A stretch of 64,000 bases of DNA from NCBI RefSeq assembly GCF_017916325.1, contig NC_090168.1, positions 505,692 to 569,691 of the forward strand. The letters are read 5' to 3'. Origin of the DNA: Leishmania martiniquensis. Taxonomy: Eukaryota; Euglenozoa; Kinetoplastea; Trypanosomatida; Trypanosomatidae. Below, in pieces: positions 32,546 to 42,993 of this stretch. The notes under the pieces are model-generated. The model did no database searches, was not told the DNA's origin, and saw only the letters and a list, made by a program, of their open reading frames with translations. Each line of letters begins with the position of its first letter. Position 1 is the stretch's first letter. Made by a program: the position numbers and the translations under genes.

Positions 32546-33244
32546 GAGTGGGTAGGGAGCACGTCGGGCGGGTCTGGCGTTGTACGTGGAGGTGATGCGG
32601 CATTCACCTCCCCCCTCTCTCTCCTGTTACCCTTCGCTGCCCCCCTCTCTGAACTCTCTTTTTGGCGTGTGTGTGTGTGTGTGCGATTGTGCGTCTTGGA
32701 CCACCGCACACATTCGAGGTGCGTCTTGGGGACATTAGGTCGAAGCACCTCTGAAAACAAGACAGTGCGCACATGCAGCCTCAGAGTGTTGTCTGTCTGT
32801 GTGCGAAGGAGGAGGAAAAGAGTAGAAGACACAGCGGTACACGTGGTGATGACGCAGACTTGAAAAATGTCCCGACGCGCATAACTTTCGTTCAACGCAG
32901 TCAATTGGTAATCTCCCGCGCACATCCGATCATCTTCGTCCACCAACGGCTCACGATGACCGCCTACTCCTTCGTGCAAAAATGCTATCCTGATCAGCAA
33001 CCGTCACGTTCACTGTCGCCCGCACTCTCTCCTCCTCTCCGCCCCTCGTCGAAGCCACACTCAGCGGCCTACACGCAGTGCTCTTCTGAGGGAAAGGGAA
33101 GAGAAAGTGAACAAGCGCGCTGGTGCCATTCGTTGTGCTCGTGTGTCTCTGTGTCTCTGTGTGTGTGTGTGTGTGTGTCGGATGGTGAATGCCTTACACA
33201 AACACAAGCACGCACGTCTATGCTTAGCTGCCTGACCTCTCAGG
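32546..33244. other. Intergenic region
   Basis: 3' flank and leader region with TG repeats (32666-32681, 33157-33177). A 182-codon open frame at 32773-33321 overlaps the next gene and runs through the TG repeat; it has no codon bias and is not taken as a gene. Confidence 0.6.
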
Positions 33245-33268
33245 TCGCCGCCTCCCTCTTCTTCTTAG
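33245..33268 (+). promoter_or_regulatory. Predicted trans-splice acceptor of the BCS1-like gene
   Basis: A C/T tract ends in CTTCTTAG with AG at 33267-33268. The next ATG is 33297, giving a leader of 28 bases. Confidence 0.7.
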
Positions 33269-33296
33269 CACCTCACGTACAGTTACACTGGCAGCA

Positions 33297-35252
33297 ATGG
33301 ACTCGTATACCGATCTGCTGAATCTCAACTTCATGTACTCCCTGCGCACAGGGAACTTGTTGACAGATATGATGATTGCTGCGCTTCTGCCGCTCGTGTC
33401 AAGTGCAGTTGCCTACATTACGCGCACATGGTGGCCGCAGTTGGTCAGCCGTCTTCTCGCCTACTTCTCCAACGTCGACTCCACGAGTGCGACCTTCAAG
33501 ACGTTTGAGCACGGCGGTGGGCTCTACTATGGCCAAACCTTGCGTGTAGCGCTGTCGACGTATGTGACAAGGGTACTGAAGCCCCGTTTCGACGTGGCCG
33601 AGCTCAAGTACCTTTCCGTACCGGGAAAGGTACTTCGAGACGCGGCGAGCTACACCGACGCCTTGCGAGATTACTGCTTTGTGGACGCCGGCCCGGCAAA
33701 AGAGCTTCCCATGCGTCTTACGAAGCACCTCGAGCTAAAGCAGAATGTAGGCAAAAACAGCAGCGACGGGCAGAACAGGCACGAGAGCCGTCAAGGCGGG
33801 ACGAGGAACTCGCTAGTGGCGCAAGAGTCGCTCTTCACGATCACTCAGTACAAGCATAGCTTTCCCGCTCTGGTCCAGGCGCTCCACTTGAAGCGCGACG
33901 ACACGGCAGAAGAAAAGGTGAGCGAGGCCGTCGCCCAGCTGGAGCGCGATGCCAGCGCCAACGGCGACGCCATCCAGTCTCTTCTGGAACGCGCACTGGA
34001 ACACTACCGCCTCGAGTATCGAGAGGCCAAGAAGCGCCGAGATCGATTCCTCTATCAGCCGCTGCTTTCGCGACCAAAGCTGAGCTTGAACGCTGTCCGC
34101 GCTGAAGAAACGACCAGCAACGATGGAGCGGTGGAATGCAACTGCTACCCTCTGCGCTCCGAAAAGACGTTCCAGTCTCTCTTCTTTCCGGCCAAGCCGC
34201 GCCTCATCAAGCTCATTGACGACTTCGAGAACAAGACCGGCAAGTACGCCATCCCCGGGTACCCGCAGAAGCTGGTGCTGCTGCTCTACGGACCTCCTGG
34301 CACCGGCAAGACAAGTCTTGCCAAGGCTGTTGCCGCCTACACCAAGCGGGACCTGTTCGCCATCTCGCTCTCCCGAATCCGCAGCAACGAGGAGCTGATC
34401 AAGTGCATGTTCAGTGGGCGCTTTAAAGTGAAAGAGCACAAAGATGGTGGCATGTTCAGCCCTTCCGGATGCAACTACGAATCAGTGGAGGTGCTAGACC
34501 CGGCCAAGCTGGTGTACATCCTCGAAGATGTGGATGCCACGACGACGATCGTCCTCAAGGGTGAGTCGGGGGAGGTAGCAGCAGCAGGAGGGGAGTCGGT
34601 GAAGCAGCGGAAAAGACGAAAGGCAGGGACCTCGAAATCTGTGCCTCCCTCAAGCGGTGACTCTGAAAAGGAGAGCGGCGGCGATCCCGGCGACGAGGTC
34701 GATGAGGAAGATAGCGAAGTGGCTGAGAAGGTCTCGTTGGGTAAGGAAACCGCCTCATCGAAGACCTCGACGGAGCGCGAGGTGGTCAAAGTGAAGGCCA
34801 AGAGTCGAAAGATTGATCGCGCCCTCACTGTCGAGGGTCTGACGAACGCGCTGAACGGCGTGCTCGACTTTCCGCAGCGCATTGTTATTATGACGACAAA
34901 CCACATCGAGAGGCTGCACCCGTCTCTGTTGAGGCCTGGTGTGGTCACCATGAAGCTGCACATGCACAACTTTGACGCGGCATGTGCGGTGGCCATGGTG
35001 AAGCACTTCTTCTCTCACACGGAGCTTCCCTCAGCACAGCTGGAAGAGCTGCGCTCGTTGTTGGAGGCGGCGTCGGCGAATGCATCGAAAGCGGACACCA
35101 CTGCGTCCACCTCCGATGAGAGCGGTGATAGCAGCGTTCCGGATACCAAAGGATTCAGCCCCGCGGAGCTGGAGCAGCGCTGCGCCGAGTGTGACACAGT
35201 AGAGGAGCTGCTGGAGGTGCTCCGTCAGGGTAGCCGCGTAAATATATTCTGA
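33297..35252 (+). CDS. BCS1-like AAA+ ATPase, mitochondrial membrane type, 651 residues
   Basis: AAA+ ATPase of the BCS1 type, a family that in yeast and animals translocates the Rieske protein across the inner membrane during complex III assembly. A hydrophobic N-terminal segment lies at about 20-43 ([20 protein letters not shown]), the expected single membrane anchor. A BCS1_N-like region follows to about 300. Walker A is GPPGTGKTS at about 332-340, Walker B-like [11 protein letters not shown] at about 404-414, and sensor 1 is [12 protein letters not shown] at about 530. The conserved BCS1 block after Walker B ([12 protein letters not shown]) is present but is separated from Walker B by an insert of about 90 residues, mixed acidic and basic and surely disordered. 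The usual RPGR(I/V)D is RPGVVT, so the second arginine is lost. The C-terminus (about 585-651) is Ser/Glu-rich. Orthology to BCS1 proper is not certain; it may be a lineage-specific relative. Confidence 0.9.
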   Translation: MDSYTDLLNLNFMYSLRTGNLLTDMMIAALLPLVSSAVAYITRTWWPQLVSRLLAYFSNVDSTSATFKTFEHGGGLYYGQTLRVALSTYVTRVLKPRFDVAELKYLSVPGKVLRDAASYTDALRDYCFVDAGPAKELPMRLTKHLELKQNVGKNSSDGQNRHESRQGGTRNSLVAQESLFTITQYKHSFPALVQALHLKRDDTAEEKVSEAVAQLERDASANGDAIQSLLERALEHYRLEYREAKKRRDRFLYQPLLSRPKLSLNAVRAEETTSNDGAVECNCYPLRSEKTFQSLFFPAKPRLIKLIDDFENKTGKYAIPGYPQKLVLLLYGPPGTGKTSLAKAVAAYTKRDLFAISLSRIRSNEELIKCMFSGRFKVKEHKDGGMFSPSGCNYESVEVLDPAKLVYILEDVDATTTIVLKGESGEVAAAGGESVKQRKRRKAGTSKSVPPSSGDSEKESGGDPGDEVDEEDSEVAEKVSLGKETASSKTSTEREVVKVKAKSRKIDRALTVEGLTNALNGVLDFPQRIVIMTTNHIERLHPSLLRPGVVTMKLHMHNFDAACAVAMVKHFFSHTELPSAQLEELRSLLEAASANASKADTTASTSDESGDSSVPDTKGFSPAELEQRCAECDTVEELLEVLRQGSRVNIF

Positions 35253-36114
35253 AACGGAGAACAGAAGTAGTGCACAAGCATCGCGGCGATGGCAGTGGCA
35301 TGTCGATCCGTCTGCTTCGTTTTTTTTCAGGTTGCGCGTGTAAGAGTGGACGTGTGTGAGTATGAGAGAGAGAGCAAGTGTGCGGGCTCCCTCCCTTCTC
35401 GCTGGCCTACCCTTCTGTGCCCCCCCCCAAACTCCTCCTCTTTCTGGAACAGAGAGCCCATCGAAAGGGGAAAAGGCAGCAGGAGGCCTCTCGGGAGCCG
35501 AAGGGCGACACCTGATGCTGAACCCTCTTGGCGCAGTGCATCGCCGCACCGCACAAACGACGGCTAGCGGTACCCGTAGACGTTGCGTCCGTGCTGGATG
35601 GGGGCATTCGGATTAGCACTAGCGTCGTTTTTCCTCCTCGTGTCGTGAGGCCTGGAAGACGGCCACAACGTGATCGTCCATGTCTCCGTCTCGTCGGGAC
35701 GAGGGCAATATGCAGACGGTCAAGCCTCTCTTTGCCCCTTTAAGAAAAAGACAAAAAACGCTGATGCGCCTCCTTTTATCCCCTCTACCCCCTCTCCCTC
35801 TCTCTCTCCCTCTCGATCCTCTCTCGTCTCCGGCCTGATGCGTCGACGTCTGCGCCCACCAGCACAGTTGTGCTCTTCGTGCGTATCCGACTTGACGGGT
35901 ACCAGTGGGTCTAGCGCGCCTCGCGGCCCCTTTCCTCCCCTGTTGGGCGTTGTACCAACCGTTTTCGCCGCACACTGGCACTCCCGTGGCTGCCCACCCC
36001 CTCCACGGAGTATCGCGTGCGGCGTGCACAGCAGCGACGCCGCGTAGGTAACGAATACGAAAGGCGCATGTGGGCAAGGCCACTCTTCCTCAGCCCTCCC
36101 CCCTCCCAGCCACC
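35253..36114. other. Intergenic region with leader of the PPR gene
   Basis: 3' flank with a T run (35321-35328) and a C run (35421-35428), then a strong C/T tract (about 35784-35825). The first AG after it is near 35858, so the open frame 35838-36047 starts before the acceptor and is not expected in the mRNA. A second C/T tract ends at AG 36108-36109, six bases before the start of the PPR gene. Confidence 0.6.
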
Positions 36115-37209
36115 ATGACAGACCCGACACGGAGAGATCCCACGGAGTTCCTGCGGGTGCTGCGCCGCATGTCCAACACGACGTCATGGCAGAAGGCGAT
36201 GATCTTTGCGGCTAAGGGCCGCATGGTGGGTTACCGTCTCACCCTGGAGCACTACAACACCATTTTGTACTCACAGTCCATGTGGGGGCGCGCGTTGGAG
36301 ATGATCAAGGTGATTCGCGCCATGCAGCAGGATGGCGTGCAGCCCAACGGCGCCACGTATTACTACATTGTAAATGGCATGGCAAACGCAGAGCATGGCT
36401 ACAACTACGACTTCAACATCAACCGTAGGCTAGAAAAACTGCAGCACTGGCGAGTGGCGCTGAATGCACTGCAGGCGTGTGAGGCAAACGGCTTCGACTC
36501 GACCGACACGATGCACAACTCGGTCATTGTGACCATGACTATTCCGGGCATGAATCACTGGAAGGAGGCCTTGCAGATGCTGAAGAAGATAGTCGATGAG
36601 GATCGGCAGCTGCACCCGAACATGGTTCGTTTCCTCCATGATTGCCTGATTCGAAACTATCGGCCGCGCGAGGCGAGCGATCTGTGTCGACTGGCAGCTG
36701 AGCGCGGTGTGAAGGGGTACGAAGGCGCCTGGGAGGCGGATGTCTACAAGGGCAAACCAACAGACGCCCAGGTGGAAGCTGCACGCGACCAGGAGGCCGT
36801 GAGAGGCACAGCATTAGTGACGTCTGTGGATGGTAGCAGCGGCGCGCGCTCCTCCTCGGCCACGGGCGGCAAGGAAGATGCCCGCAACTCTGCACAAGAC
36901 TCCGCAGCCGCCACGCTCATGGCCTTGCAGCTGCGTGGCGACCAGGCACTGCCACCGCCGCCGTTGCGCGATGCTCTCCAGGTAGAGACAGAGCGAAACA
37001 TTACAGCTGAGCGGCAAGCGCTGCGCCCCTTCACTGCGGGCCTGCACTACACCGAAATGCAATCCGTCTTTCGTCCACGCGTGCATCGTCAGCTGTGGTA
37101 TCAGTGGCATCAAATCGCTAACCGCTATCGGCCCGCCACTGCGCTCAAGAGGCGTCAGCTCGCTCCCCGCGACTCGCCGACCGGCATCCCCGCATGGAAC
37201 CGTCTGTGA
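36115..37209 (+). CDS. Pentatricopeptide repeat (PPR) protein, probably mitochondrial, 364 residues
   Basis: PPR proteins bind single-stranded RNA and in trypanosomatids mostly serve mitochondrial mRNA and ribosomes. At about residues 43-80 there is a clear PPR unit (HYNTILYSQSMWGRALEMI ... GVQPNGATYYYIVN), followed by less regular helical pairs at about 110-215 (WRVALNALQACEANGFDS, WKEALQMLKKIV, then ASDLCRLAAERGVKGYEG). The central part (about 235-290) is disordered, and the C-terminal 60 residues are basic with several Trp and Tyr (WYQWHQIANRYR). No obvious cleavable presequence is seen at the very N-terminus. Start 36115 lies just after a predicted acceptor; the frame is open to a GTG at 36070. 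Its precise RNA target or complex cannot be told from sequence. Confidence 0.85.
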   Translation: MTDPTRRDPTEFLRVLRRMSNTTSWQKAMIFAAKGRMVGYRLTLEHYNTILYSQSMWGRALEMIKVIRAMQQDGVQPNGATYYYIVNGMANAEHGYNYDFNINRRLEKLQHWRVALNALQACEANGFDSTDTMHNSVIVTMTIPGMNHWKEALQMLKKIVDEDRQLHPNMVRFLHDCLIRNYRPREASDLCRLAAERGVKGYEGAWEADVYKGKPTDAQVEAARDQEAVRGTALVTSVDGSSGARSSSATGGKEDARNSAQDSAAATLMALQLRGDQALPPPPLRDALQVETERNITAERQALRPFTAGLHYTEMQSVFRPRVHRQLWYQWHQIANRYRPATALKRRQLAPRDSPTGIPAWNRL

Positions 37210-38039
37210 GAACCAGCATGAGGGTGTGAAAAGAGCGACCAGTGACTGCAGACCTCGTGTGTCCTTCCCCGGGCATGTGGTAAGGCAAGCAGCATCTTAG
37301 GGGGAGGGGGAAGGTCGTGAGGAGTCGCCAAGTGGGTTTGGCTGGTTCCGCTCCGCCACCGGTCCTCGGCGCTCGCCTCTCGCTGAGGGGGATTCTATCG
37401 GCTACAAGGACGTCGACGAGCCGCCCCCTGCATCTTTACACTTTCTTTGGTAAATTCAAGCACAAGCGGCTCCCCTCGACCCCACCCCTGCCGCTGTAGG
37501 GGAGGGGGGAAGGTCCGGTGGTCAACGGGCAGAGAGCCCTTAGCAGAATAAGAGCGAAGGCAGCAGTGGCCTGAGGCCACGTGAGTGCAAGCGGCTTTCT
37601 CCGCGTGCTTTGTACTCCGCTGCGCGTATGTATGGCTCTTTCCTGACACAGTCCGATATATAGAAGCGGCGCCACCTGCCTTTCCTCCCCTCATTTTTTT
37701 CTCACCAATCTCTTACCCACTCGAGCATACACCCTCTGCCCTGACTGCCGCATGGCCCCCCCTCCTCTCTGTGCACGGCGCCACGGTATCTGACTTGGAG
37801 AAGAACAACCCAGGCGTCTCTCCACCACAACAGCAACCTTTTTACCTTCTTGGCGCGGGACAGTTAGACGCAGGAAGCAAGAAAAAAGTGCAGCGCGCGC
37901 CACCACGCAGACGTACACACGCGCAGCGCTGGCGCGCTCTTCTCGCTCCCGCGCGGCAACGTCCTGCGACCGCTTGTATTTGCACGTCTTTCCATTTTCT
38001 GATCTCTGTCTCACTGGGTGCGGGAGCGAGCGAGTGCTC
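37210..38039. other. Intergenic region
   Basis: Mixed 3' flank, a C-rich patch and a T run (37694-37700). A pyrimidine tract at about 37986-38012 is followed by the first AG at 38025-38026, which would be the acceptor for the F-box gene with a leader of about 14 bases. No gene is supported here. Confidence 0.6.
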
Positions 38040-40409
38040 ATGTCAACATGGGCCTCCCGTCTCTCCGGGAAGAAGCCGGTGTCGCCGACATCGTCAGCGG
38101 CGAGTTGCGGGGCAGTAGCACAACGTCGGTCCCCTGCAGTGCCCCATGCCAGGTCACCTACAATCGCCACATGCACTGGAAATGCCAACGCTCTCCTTAG
38201 CGAAGAGTTTCGCGCTGTAGCGGAGAAGTACAATGAACAGAGCGTATGTCTTCTGCGTCTTCCGCCCGACTGCTGGGACATGACCACGAAGTACCTCTCC
38301 TACATGGACGTTATCGCCCTCGGCCACGCTTGTCGCTCTCTCTGGGTAGTGCTCCACAAGCTTGAAAGTGTGTGGCGACGTCAGCTTCGCTACTTCCACG
38401 ACGACGTGCGCGACCTTCGAGGCGGGAAGCTCCTCTGCACAGCGCCGCTTTTCCCCGAGTCGCCGTGCAGTGGCACCATGAGCCAACGAGAAAGCACGGA
38501 TATACTGCCAGGACCAGCAGGTCCGCAAGACTCGCCGCGCACGGCACAGCGGCAGCCGCTTATGTCGGCCTACGAGCGGTTTTTCCAGGAGCGACGTGTG
38601 TACGTGCTGGATTCGCATCGCGAATGGCATTTCCAAGAGCTGGCGGACGTGGAGGACAAGGACACGGGCATGTTCACTGTAGCGCTGCACGACGGCTGTC
38701 TCGAGGCTGTGGCAACGGCGGCCTCCCCTCCGGTGGCCGGCCCCTTTTCCCCCTCTGGTGCCCGGTCCGCCTCGCCGTCGGCGCCGCTGCTGCCATGGGC
38801 CACCGATGCGTCGCCGCTTTTCGCGAACTCTGCCGATAGCACACGTGAGTGGTTGTTGGCTGCTCCCTCATCCCCGGCCTCCTTTGCTGCGTCACAGTCG
38901 CCCGCGTCACCGGCGCCAACCCCCACACCGCCGCACCCTCGCACCACGTCGTCGCAGGCGAACGGGACGCCGGCTGGCAACAGTCCGGCGCTTGCTCCCG
39001 TCGCTGCTCCGTCCACACCGCCTCTGCTGCCACGCGTCGGTGAGCCTATCATCAACGACCACAATCCCCTTCTGCGCTTGCGCGTGTACACAATCGAAGC
39101 AGTGGGTGCGGAGAAGAGCAGTGACGATGACGCTGCCGAAGTGACTGGGGTGTCTCGTAGGTGCCGCAGCGTGAGCCACCGCCGACACACCTCACCAGCG
39201 TCCAGCGCTGCGGCCAGTCTTTCTGGGATGACAGAGGAGCAGGTACTTGAATATGTGATGCGGTTGTCTCTCACGGAAGCTCGGGAAGCCATGGCACACT
39301 CCTCTCCCTCGCCGCCGGCCGCCGAGATGCGATCCGACGTGAATGGGACGGCAGCAGATTCGCTGGGCCCTGCGACGCAGCAACAACGGAGGCCATACCA
39401 ACATCGCCACTACCGCGGCGCCGACCCAGAGGCATCTCTGCCGCTCAGCGAGCTTCTCGCAGTCCTCGACGCTTTCACCAACAACGCTTGTGATCAGCTG
39501 CATTACTACCATGTGCGGAACTGCACAGAGGACGAGGACCCCGCGTTTCTGCGGCGTCTCTCTGAGACGCTCCGAAGCGCGAAGCATCGGCGGCTGCACC
39601 TCGGTAATCATCACCGAGCGGTGCGTAATAATGGGCAGACGACGCGCAACCGTGCAGGGCGATCAGTCGCAGCAGGCTCGCCCGACGCGCCCTCACTCAG
39701 TCCCACCGCCACCCACTCCGTCGGCACCGCTACGCCGCCGCAGCAGCAGCCCCCGATGAACCGCATGCTGCGCGACTTCCACGGCGACCTCTTGGAGATT
39801 ACAGAAAGAGAAGCACGAATGGTAGTCGGCACGCTGCTCGGCATGCCTCTCGTGATCGACGATTTTGTGGCTTTCCGCTGCTATGACCCGGCGCTGCTGT
39901 ACCGCAAACTGTACCCGTCAGCTACCATCATGGCTCGGAGCGACACTCGAGGCACGGCTCGAGAGGCGCTGGGCGCACCGCCGTCACTCAACGATAGATC
40001 TCTGCTTTCGGAAGCCATGTCACTCATCACCGGACAAGCCATGGGTGCAGAACGCAGCGATTTCGTCCATCAGTCCGTCGAGGCTGTCGCCGAACCCCAC
40101 ATGCCGGCATCAGGGACGCCGCCGCTGAGGCCGCTCCCGTTCTTTACGCGTTTCTTTCTCGCCCCAGAGTTGTGCCATGACGGCTACATCGCCCTCATCG
40201 TTGTGGACGTGGTTCGTGCACTCGTCATAGTGGAGAAGGAGGTCGACACCACCGACAATCCGGACTGGGCCTCGCCCTGTATCGCGCGGGGCGGTCGGGT
40301 GGTAGTGCACGGCCAGGGGTATAACGCGCAGGCCTACACACGCAACGAGTACAATTATGTGCCATCAAACCTTACACGGCGCCGCCGAAACTCGGACGCG
40401 GGTGGATGA
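38040..40409 (+). CDS. F-box protein with UIM-like motif, 789 residues
   Basis: Likely substrate adaptor of an SCF-type ubiquitin ligase. An F-box is visible at about 71-117 (LLRLPPDCWDMTTKYL, then ALGHACRSLWVVL and VWRRQL). Residues about 160-190 and 215-390 are Pro/Ser/Ala-rich and probably disordered. At about 395-412 a stretch EEQVLEYVMRLSLTEA fits the ubiquitin-interacting motif pattern (acidic start, central helix, conserved Ser), with Val in place of the usual Ala. A folded C-terminal part begins near 580 (LEITEREARMVVGTLLGMPL) and contains FFTRFFLAPELCHDGYIALI near 700; its fold is not recognised. ATG 38040 is the first after a good acceptor, while the open frame reaches back to TTG 37974. 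The pairing of an F-box with a ubiquitin-binding helix is inferred from sequence pattern only. Confidence 0.85.
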   Translation: MSTWASRLSGKKPVSPTSSAASCGAVAQRRSPAVPHARSPTIATCTGNANALLSEEFRAVAEKYNEQSVCLLRLPPDCWDMTTKYLSYMDVIALGHACRSLWVVLHKLESVWRRQLRYFHDDVRDLRGGKLLCTAPLFPESPCSGTMSQRESTDILPGPAGPQDSPRTAQRQPLMSAYERFFQERRVYVLDSHREWHFQELADVEDKDTGMFTVALHDGCLEAVATAASPPVAGPFSPSGARSASPSAPLLPWATDASPLFANSADSTREWLLAAPSSPASFAASQSPASPAPTPTPPHPRTTSSQANGTPAGNSPALAPVAAPSTPPLLPRVGEPIINDHNPLLRLRVYTIEAVGAEKSSDDDAAEVTGVSRRCRSVSHRRHTSPASSAAASLSGMTEEQVLEYVMRLSLTEAREAMAHSSPSPPAAEMRSDVNGTAADSLGPATQQQRRPYQHRHYRGADPEASLPLSELLAVLDAFTNNACDQLHYYHVRNCTEDEDPAFLRRLSETLRSAKHRRLHLGNHHRAVRNNGQTTRNRAGRSVAAGSPDAPSLSPTATHSVGTATPPQQQPPMNRMLRDFHGDLLEITEREARMVVGTLLGMPLVIDDFVAFRCYDPALLYRKLYPSATIMARSDTRGTAREALGAPPSLNDRSLLSEAMSLITGQAMGAERSDFVHQSVEAVAEPHMPASGTPPLRPLPFFTRFFLAPELCHDGYIALIVVDVVRALVIVEKEVDTTDNPDWASPCIARGGRVVVHGQGYNAQAYTRNEYNYVPSNLTRRRRNSDAGG

Positions 40410-41175
40410 GAAGGGAGAGAGATAGAATGGGCTCGGTCCAAAGTAGAGGAGGGCGGCTTTACACGAGGCGAGGGTGCATTCTGTGACACTGTTTCGTCAC
40501 CGCACCCAGGCCCTTCCAGAGCACCATCATCACCGCTCTGCTCCCCACGCGTCGGGGCGTGCGTCCATCGAGGCCGGCACCGACCGCGATGAGGCGAAAG
40601 CGGATGCGAACAGTAGAAAATGGTGCTCACATTATATTGTGATTCTGATGAGCGTGGCCATGCCCACGGCCGTCCTGTGAAATCAGCTTGGACGTCAAGT
40701 GTGTTGGCATCCATTGTCCGCCGCCTCCGATGTGGTGAAGCCGTGCGTTTGAGGCGGCAAAGGCTTCAGCGAGCTGGCCCTGAAATTACACGCCAGCACG
40801 CGTTCGCCTTACGCTGTCACCTTTAGCGTGAACGCGAGTTTGTTCCTCGTCTTGGCACATCCCCTCTCTCTCTCCCCACCCCACCCCGCCATGGGTGATC
40901 GGCACGAAGGAGGTGCGGCGGCGGGTGGCGGCAGCATCCTACTGACTTCTGTTCACATACATACGTACATATATGCACACTCACACAGACACACACACGC
41001 GCGCATTGATAGACTTTACGACTCCATCCCATACCGAGAAGAGGCTCGCTGCTCCTCTGTGAAGCCACATAGACAAGAATAGCGCACATACACACTCAGC
41101 GCGCGCACGCCCTCACCCGTTCCTTGTGCATCGGCGACGTGGCCGCTGACCACTTATTTTCTCGTCGCTGCCATC
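40410..41175. other. Intergenic region
   Basis: 3' flank of the F-box gene. A 68-codon ATG frame at 40620-40826 has weak codon bias and no splice tract. CA/TA microsatellites lie at 40955-41001. The likely acceptor of the next gene is AG 41098-41099, with no ATG before 41176. Confidence 0.55.
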
Positions 41176-42993
41176 ATGCCCGGTGTAGCACCTTTCAGGA
41201 TGGCGATTCCCTCATTCAAAACGCGTGAGCCCGCCGCTGTCTATGCCGAAACAAAATACTTCCACTGCGAGGGCGCTGTGGTGGCGATGGCAACAAGCTA
41301 CAACAGCACCATGTGGCTCGCAATGCAGGACGGACGTGTGGAGGTGCGCGACGTGCACACTGGTCAAGTCGTGCACGTCTTCGCCGTCCCCGGTGTGCGT
41401 CAGCGGCGCTGCAAGGTGTGGTGCATGCTCTCTATATACGACACTGCCCATCAGGAGGCGCAATTGTGGATGGGCCTGAGCTCTGGTGCCATCGAGGTGT
41501 ACACAGAAAGCTACCAGCTGCTCCGTCAGCTCAGCAAGCACCTGGCCGGTGTGTACTGTCTCGCTCAGTACCGCGGAGACGTTGCCTACGCGGGCTCGAG
41601 TGATTTCACGATTACTCAGTGGCGCGTTGCGGATGGGCGACTGCTGCGCGTTCTGGCAGGGCACAGCAACTATGTTCGTTGTCTCTACGCCGAAGGCAAT
41701 GCTCTCGTGAGTGGATCGGACGACAACACTGTTCGCCTTTGGGATACCGCCAGCGGCGTGCCCCTACAGCATTATGGCCATCTCCACCGTGAGAGCGGTG
41801 GTGTTTCGGCACTCTGCCGTGTGGGGACAGCCATGTGGTCTGGCGACCAAAGCGGTACGATCGCAGTGTGGCGGCTGAAGGATGGAGAGGCGCTGCTCGT
41901 GTGCCGCCAGATGCAGGGGCGCGTCACGTCTCTTCGAAAGGTGGGGGCAAGGGTGTATGCGGGTAGTGCGAAAGGCCGCATCTGCGTCTTCAACGCCGCC
42001 GATTGCACAGTGGTGAATCGCCTAGATGAGCACCTGGGCAGCTTTATCACCGCCATCGCCTGTGCCGTGGAGGTGAACCGCTACTTTGTGTGGTCTGGCG
42101 GCGCCGACAACACGATACAGTGCTGGCACCACGACGAGCACCAGCCCATGACAGCAGAGCGCGAGGGATCTCTGGACATGCGGTGGTACTACGCAACGCA
42201 GATGCCGTACCTGCAGTCGAACGAGGCGCTTCTGGAACAGCAGCGAGAGCTGACGGAGCTCGTGGTCCTCTCCTGCGGCTCCGACAACTCTGTGCGTGGT
42301 TTCTTGGAAGGCCTAGGAGAAGGCCGCGAAACGGCTGCAGCTCGGTACTGGCTCCTAGACAGCAAGGTGAAGCAGACACGCAAGCGGTGTGAGAAGATGG
42401 AAGAGGAGACGCGCGCGATCGGCGCCGTGTTGGTGCGGAAAGCGCAGACATTGGAGGTGCTGCGCCGGCAACTCGCTCGTTTGACGGAAGCCCTCAGCAA
42501 TGCGAGACAGCGGCAGCCGCCTCCCGTCTCGAGTGCCGCCGCCGTTGCTACCTTGCCCGGTGGAGCACCACTCCCCGCTTCAAAGGCAGCCGAGCTCCCC
42601 GCCGGGCTCACCGGGATCTCGCCGCCCTTGGTCAACGCTATGCCGCCTTCAGATTCGCCGGCGCTGCCCACGCCCGCACCCGAGGCCGCAACGTCACCGG
42701 CATCCACTGCGTTGGTTCCTGGACCCCCCTCTTTGCCTCCGCCACCCCCTCTCCAGGTGACGGTGGTTGCCTCCCCGCTGCCGCCGCCCCCGGCGCAGAC
42801 CCATCTTTCCTCACCAACGGTCTCGGCTCCTGCACACACGGTATCGCAAGCCCCGCCACCACCACCAGCAGCGGTACCTCTTCCCCCCGTCGTAATAGTG
42901 CCGCCCCCTCCACCTACAGGCGGTGCCAAAAAGCTTGGCGAGGAGGCCGCGAAGACTACGCTAGCGCCGCTGACCCGGCGGATGTCATTTTAG
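41176..42993 (+). CDS. WD40 repeat protein with coiled coil and proline-rich tail, 605 residues
   Basis: Scaffold-type protein. Residues about 30-325 form a WD40 propeller of seven or so blades: examples are LWMGLSSGAIEVY, LVSGSDDNTVRLWD, MWSGDQSGTIAVW and VYAGSAKGRICVF. A coiled coil follows at about 393-445 (KVKQTRKRCEKMEEETRAIG). The tail from about 450 is Pro/Ala-rich with runs of three to five prolines, of the kind that bind SH3, WW, EVH1 or profilin partners. The gene is directly followed by a paralogue at 43964 with the same domain order and shared blade sequences (VRCLYAEGNALVSGSDD in both), so the pair arose by tandem duplication. No membrane segment. Cellular role unknown. Confidence 0.93.
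   Translation: MPGVAPFRMAIPSFKTREPAAVYAETKYFHCEGAVVAMATSYNSTMWLAMQDGRVEVRDVHTGQVVHVFAVPGVRQRRCKVWCMLSIYDTAHQEAQLWMGLSSGAIEVYTESYQLLRQLSKHLAGVYCLAQYRGDVAYAGSSDFTITQWRVADGRLLRVLAGHSNYVRCLYAEGNALVSGSDDNTVRLWDTASGVPLQHYGHLHRESGGVSALCRVGTAMWSGDQSGTIAVWRLKDGEALLVCRQMQGRVTSLRKVGARVYAGSAKGRICVFNAADCTVVNRLDEHLGSFITAIACAVEVNRYFVWSGGADNTIQCWHHDEHQPMTAEREGSLDMRWYYATQMPYLQSNEALLEQQRELTELVVLSCGSDNSVRGFLEGLGEGRETAAARYWLLDSKVKQTRKRCEKMEEETRAIGAVLVRKAQTLEVLRRQLARLTEALSNARQRQPPPVSSAAAVATLPGGAPLPASKAAELPAGLTGISPPLVNAMPPSDSPALPTPAPEAATSPASTALVPGPPSLPPPPPLQVTVVASPLPPPPAQTHLSSPTVSAPAHTVSQAPPPPPAAVPLPPVVIVPPPPPTGGAKKLGEEAAKTTLAPLTRRMSF

Noticed and set aside
32773..33321. 182-codon frame overlapping the BCS1-like start
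   Set aside because: Contains a TG microsatellite and ends inside the real gene in another frame.
35838..36047. 69-codon frame behind a long C/T tract
   Set aside because: The ATG lies before the first AG after the tract, so it would not be in the mRNA; better seen as leader DNA of the PPR gene.
40620..40826. 68-codon ATG frame
   Set aside because: Weak codon bias, no splice tract, no motif.
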